NCBI GenBank assembly: GCA_025936015.1
Contig: JAICUE010000172.1
Coordinates: 1 to 6,048 of the forward strand
Length of the DNA: 6,048 nt
Direction of reading: 5' to 3'
Source: Gemmatimonadaceae bacterium
GTDB lineage: Bacteria; Gemmatimonadota; Gemmatimonadetes; Gemmatimonadales; Gemmatimonadaceae
Below the pieces are notes generated by a model. It did no database searches. It worked only from the letters and a program-made list of their open reading frames with translations, and had not been told where the DNA came from. Numbering within the stretch: the first letter of the stretch is position 1; each line of letters begins with the position of its first letter. This document shows positions 4,795 through 6,048 of the stretch, piece after piece. The position numbers and the translations under genes are program-made.

Positions 4795-6048
4795 TTACTC
4801 GGCGGCAATGCCGAGCGCACGGCGCACCTGTCCGATCGCGAGGAGCATCGCGCGCGCCTTGTTCTCGGTCTCCTCCCATTCCCGCTCGCCGACCGAGTCG
4901 GCGACGATACCGGCGCCCGCCTGGACGTTGGCTTCGCCGTCGGCGATCACGCACGTCCTGATGGTGATCGCAAGGTCCATCCGCCGGTCGCCGGCGGCGA
5001 TGTACCCCACCGCGCCAGCATACGCCCCACGGCGATGCGGCTCGAGCTCGTCGATGATCTGCATCGCGCGAACTTTTGGCGCGCCAGTCATGGTCCCCGC
5101 GGGAAAGGTCGCGCGGAAGACGTCCAGTGCGCTCGCGTCCGCGGGGAGGGTGCCGCGCACTTCGCTGACGATGTGCAGCACGTGCGAGTAGCGCTCGACG
5201 GTCATGAAGTCGGTGACCTCGACACTGCCGTAGCGCGCGATCCGCCCGACGTCGTTGCGCCCGAGGTCGATGAGCATCAAATGCTCGGCGCGTTCCTTTT
5301 CGTCCGCGAGAAGTTCAGCCGCGAGTGCGTCATCCTCTCCCGGCGTCCGGCCACGCGGGCGTGTGCCGGCGATCGGGCGCACGGTAACGCGACTCCCGGC
5401 GACGCGCACGAGCAGCTCGGGCGAGCTGCCGACCAGCTCGACTCCGTCGAGCACGAGGTGGTACATGTACGGCGACGGATTCAGCGCGCGCAGCGCACGA
5501 TACAACGCTTCACCGGGGAAATCGTGCGGCACCACGATGCGCCGCGCCAGCAGCACCTGAAACGCATCTCCGGCGAAGATGTACTCGCGAATCTTCTCCA
5601 CGTCGGCAATGAATGCGCTCCGCTCGTACGAGGACACACCAGTCGCCGCTGGCGCGCCGCGATCCAACTCCAGCGGCGCGAGCGAATGCTGCGCCCGCAA
5701 CCGGGCGATCGTCTCGATCACGGTGCCGAGCGCATCGTCGTGAAGCGCGCGGATCGTCTCGCTGCTCATGCCCGCATCGACGGGAACTCCGACGACGACG
5801 CGCGCCTGGGCGCGCAGATTGTCGATGATCACCACCGCGCGGGTAAACACGAACAGACCGTCAGGCACGCGCGGTCCCTCGGGCGGAGAATCCGGAAGCT
5901 TCTCGATGAGCCGAACGACGTCATACGAGAAATACCCGACGGCCCCGCTCCAGAACGCACCGAGCTCGGGAACGTCCGCGGGCTCATAACGGTCGATCAG
6001 CGCGCGCAAGTCGGCGAGCGGATCCTCGGGGCGGCGCGCCGCGTGCCA
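4795..6048 (-). CDS. trpE: Anthranilate synthase component I (5' end beyond window)
   Basis: TrpE converts chorismate to anthranilate, using ammonia delivered by the glutaminase subunit TrpG, the first step of tryptophan synthesis. The visible 417 residues cover the C-terminal part of a protein usually near 500 residues. The reading frame stays open to the window edge, so the N-terminus, with the LLES-type tryptophan feedback site, is missing. The chorismate-binding core is intact: NPSPYMYHL, GSSPELL, PIAGTRPRG (GTRPRG at 5350-5367), DEKERAEHLMLIDLGRND with the catalytic His, ERYSHVLHI, PAGTMTGAPKVRAM and VQAGAGIVADS. The Ala in PIAGTRPRG and the APKVRAM form favour TrpE over aminodeoxychorismate synthase PabB, which commonly has PIKGT. 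No trpG/pabA follows downstream, so the glutaminase must be encoded elsewhere. Minor departures from the common pattern are FQVLLARR instead of FQVVLSQR, and DSVGE instead of DSVPE. Confidence 0.94.
   Translation of the reverse strand, partial: WHAARRPEDPLADLRALIDRYEPADVPELGAFWSGAVGYFSYDVVRLIEKLPDSPPEGPRVPDGLFVFTRAVVIIDNLRAQARVVVGVPVDAGMSSETIRALHDDALGTVIETIARLRAQHSLAPLELDRGAPAATGVSSYERSAFIADVEKIREYIFAGDAFQVLLARRIVVPHDFPGEALYRALRALNPSPYMYHLVLDGVELVGSSPELLVRVAGSRVTVRPIAGTRPRGRTPGEDDALAAELLADEKERAEHLMLIDLGRNDVGRIARYGSVEVTDFMTVERYSHVLHIVSEVRGTLPADASALDVFRATFPAGTMTGAPKVRAMQIIDELEPHRRGAYAGAVGYIAAGDRRMDLAITIRTCVIADGEANVQAGAGIVADSVGEREWEETENKARAMLLAIGQVRRALGIAAE

Noticed and set aside
3071..4954. Cyclase with an 88-residue N-terminal extension
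   Set aside because: The extension is Arg-rich, overlaps the end of trpE and precedes a complete FHA fold that begins at the ATG at 4690.
4004..5191. 395-codon plus-strand open frame opposite the cyclase and trpE
   Set aside because: It runs antisense across two well-conserved genes and the gap between them, is Arg/Ala-rich and matches no recognisable family. Long antisense frames are expected in GC-rich DNA.
4795..6009. trpE starting at position 6009
   Set aside because: That codon is an internal TTG (Leu). The frame continues with TrpE-like residues to the window edge, so the gene is cut by the window and does not start there.

Overview
The window looks like an ordinary chromosomal stretch from a GC-rich, Gram-negative (LPS-making) bacterium. 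Its base composition is strongly GC. Four complete genes plus a fifth (partial) gene sit almost end to end, and two of them belong to families that build or decorate the LPS inner core. An FHA-GAF-class III cyclase beside LPS genes and the general codon style would fit Gemmatimonadota, Acidobacteriota or Myxococcota. I lean weakly to Gemmatimonadota, but this is an impression and not proven by anything in the window.

Layout. Positions 1-200 are non-coding, with short GGCATG-type repeats and two small hairpins. Two plus-strand genes follow, coupled by an ATGA overlap: dtd (D-aminoacyl-tRNA deacylase, 201-653) and maf (nucleotide pyrophosphatase, YhdE type, 650-1264). The rest is on the minus strand and reads from right to left: trpE (anthranilate synthase component I, 5' end cut off by the window edge, 4795-6048), a 104-bp gap, an FHA-GAF-adenylate cyclase (3071-4690), a Kdo/WaaP-family LPS kinase (2298-3074) and a GT9 heptosyltransferase-like protein (1222-2301). 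The cyclase, kinase and glycosyltransferase are joined by 4-bp start/stop overlaps (GTGA, then ATGA), so they are very probably one translationally coupled unit. The maf and glycosyltransferase genes converge and overlap by 43 bp at their 3' ends.

How the genes work together. Dtd and Maf are both quality-control enzymes, one clearing D-aminoacyl-tRNAs and the other hydrolysing non-canonical or excess nucleotides. The kinase and glycosyltransferase most likely phosphorylate and extend the LPS inner core. The cyclase would make cAMP in the cytoplasm, with an FHA phosphopeptide-binding module and a GAF sensor as inputs. Its co-translation with two envelope-sugar enzymes is the most interesting gene-context observation. 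TrpE supplies anthranilate for tryptophan and may or may not share the transcript.

The most unusual non-gene signal is a short word, GCCTAAC/GTTAGGC. It accounts for every CTAA/TTAG tetranucleotide I can find in the window when allowed one mismatch at its first base. It also contains all four of the rare leucine codons (TTA or CTA) in the five genes. I found no phage, IS element, CRISPR array, RNA gene or clear intrinsic terminator.
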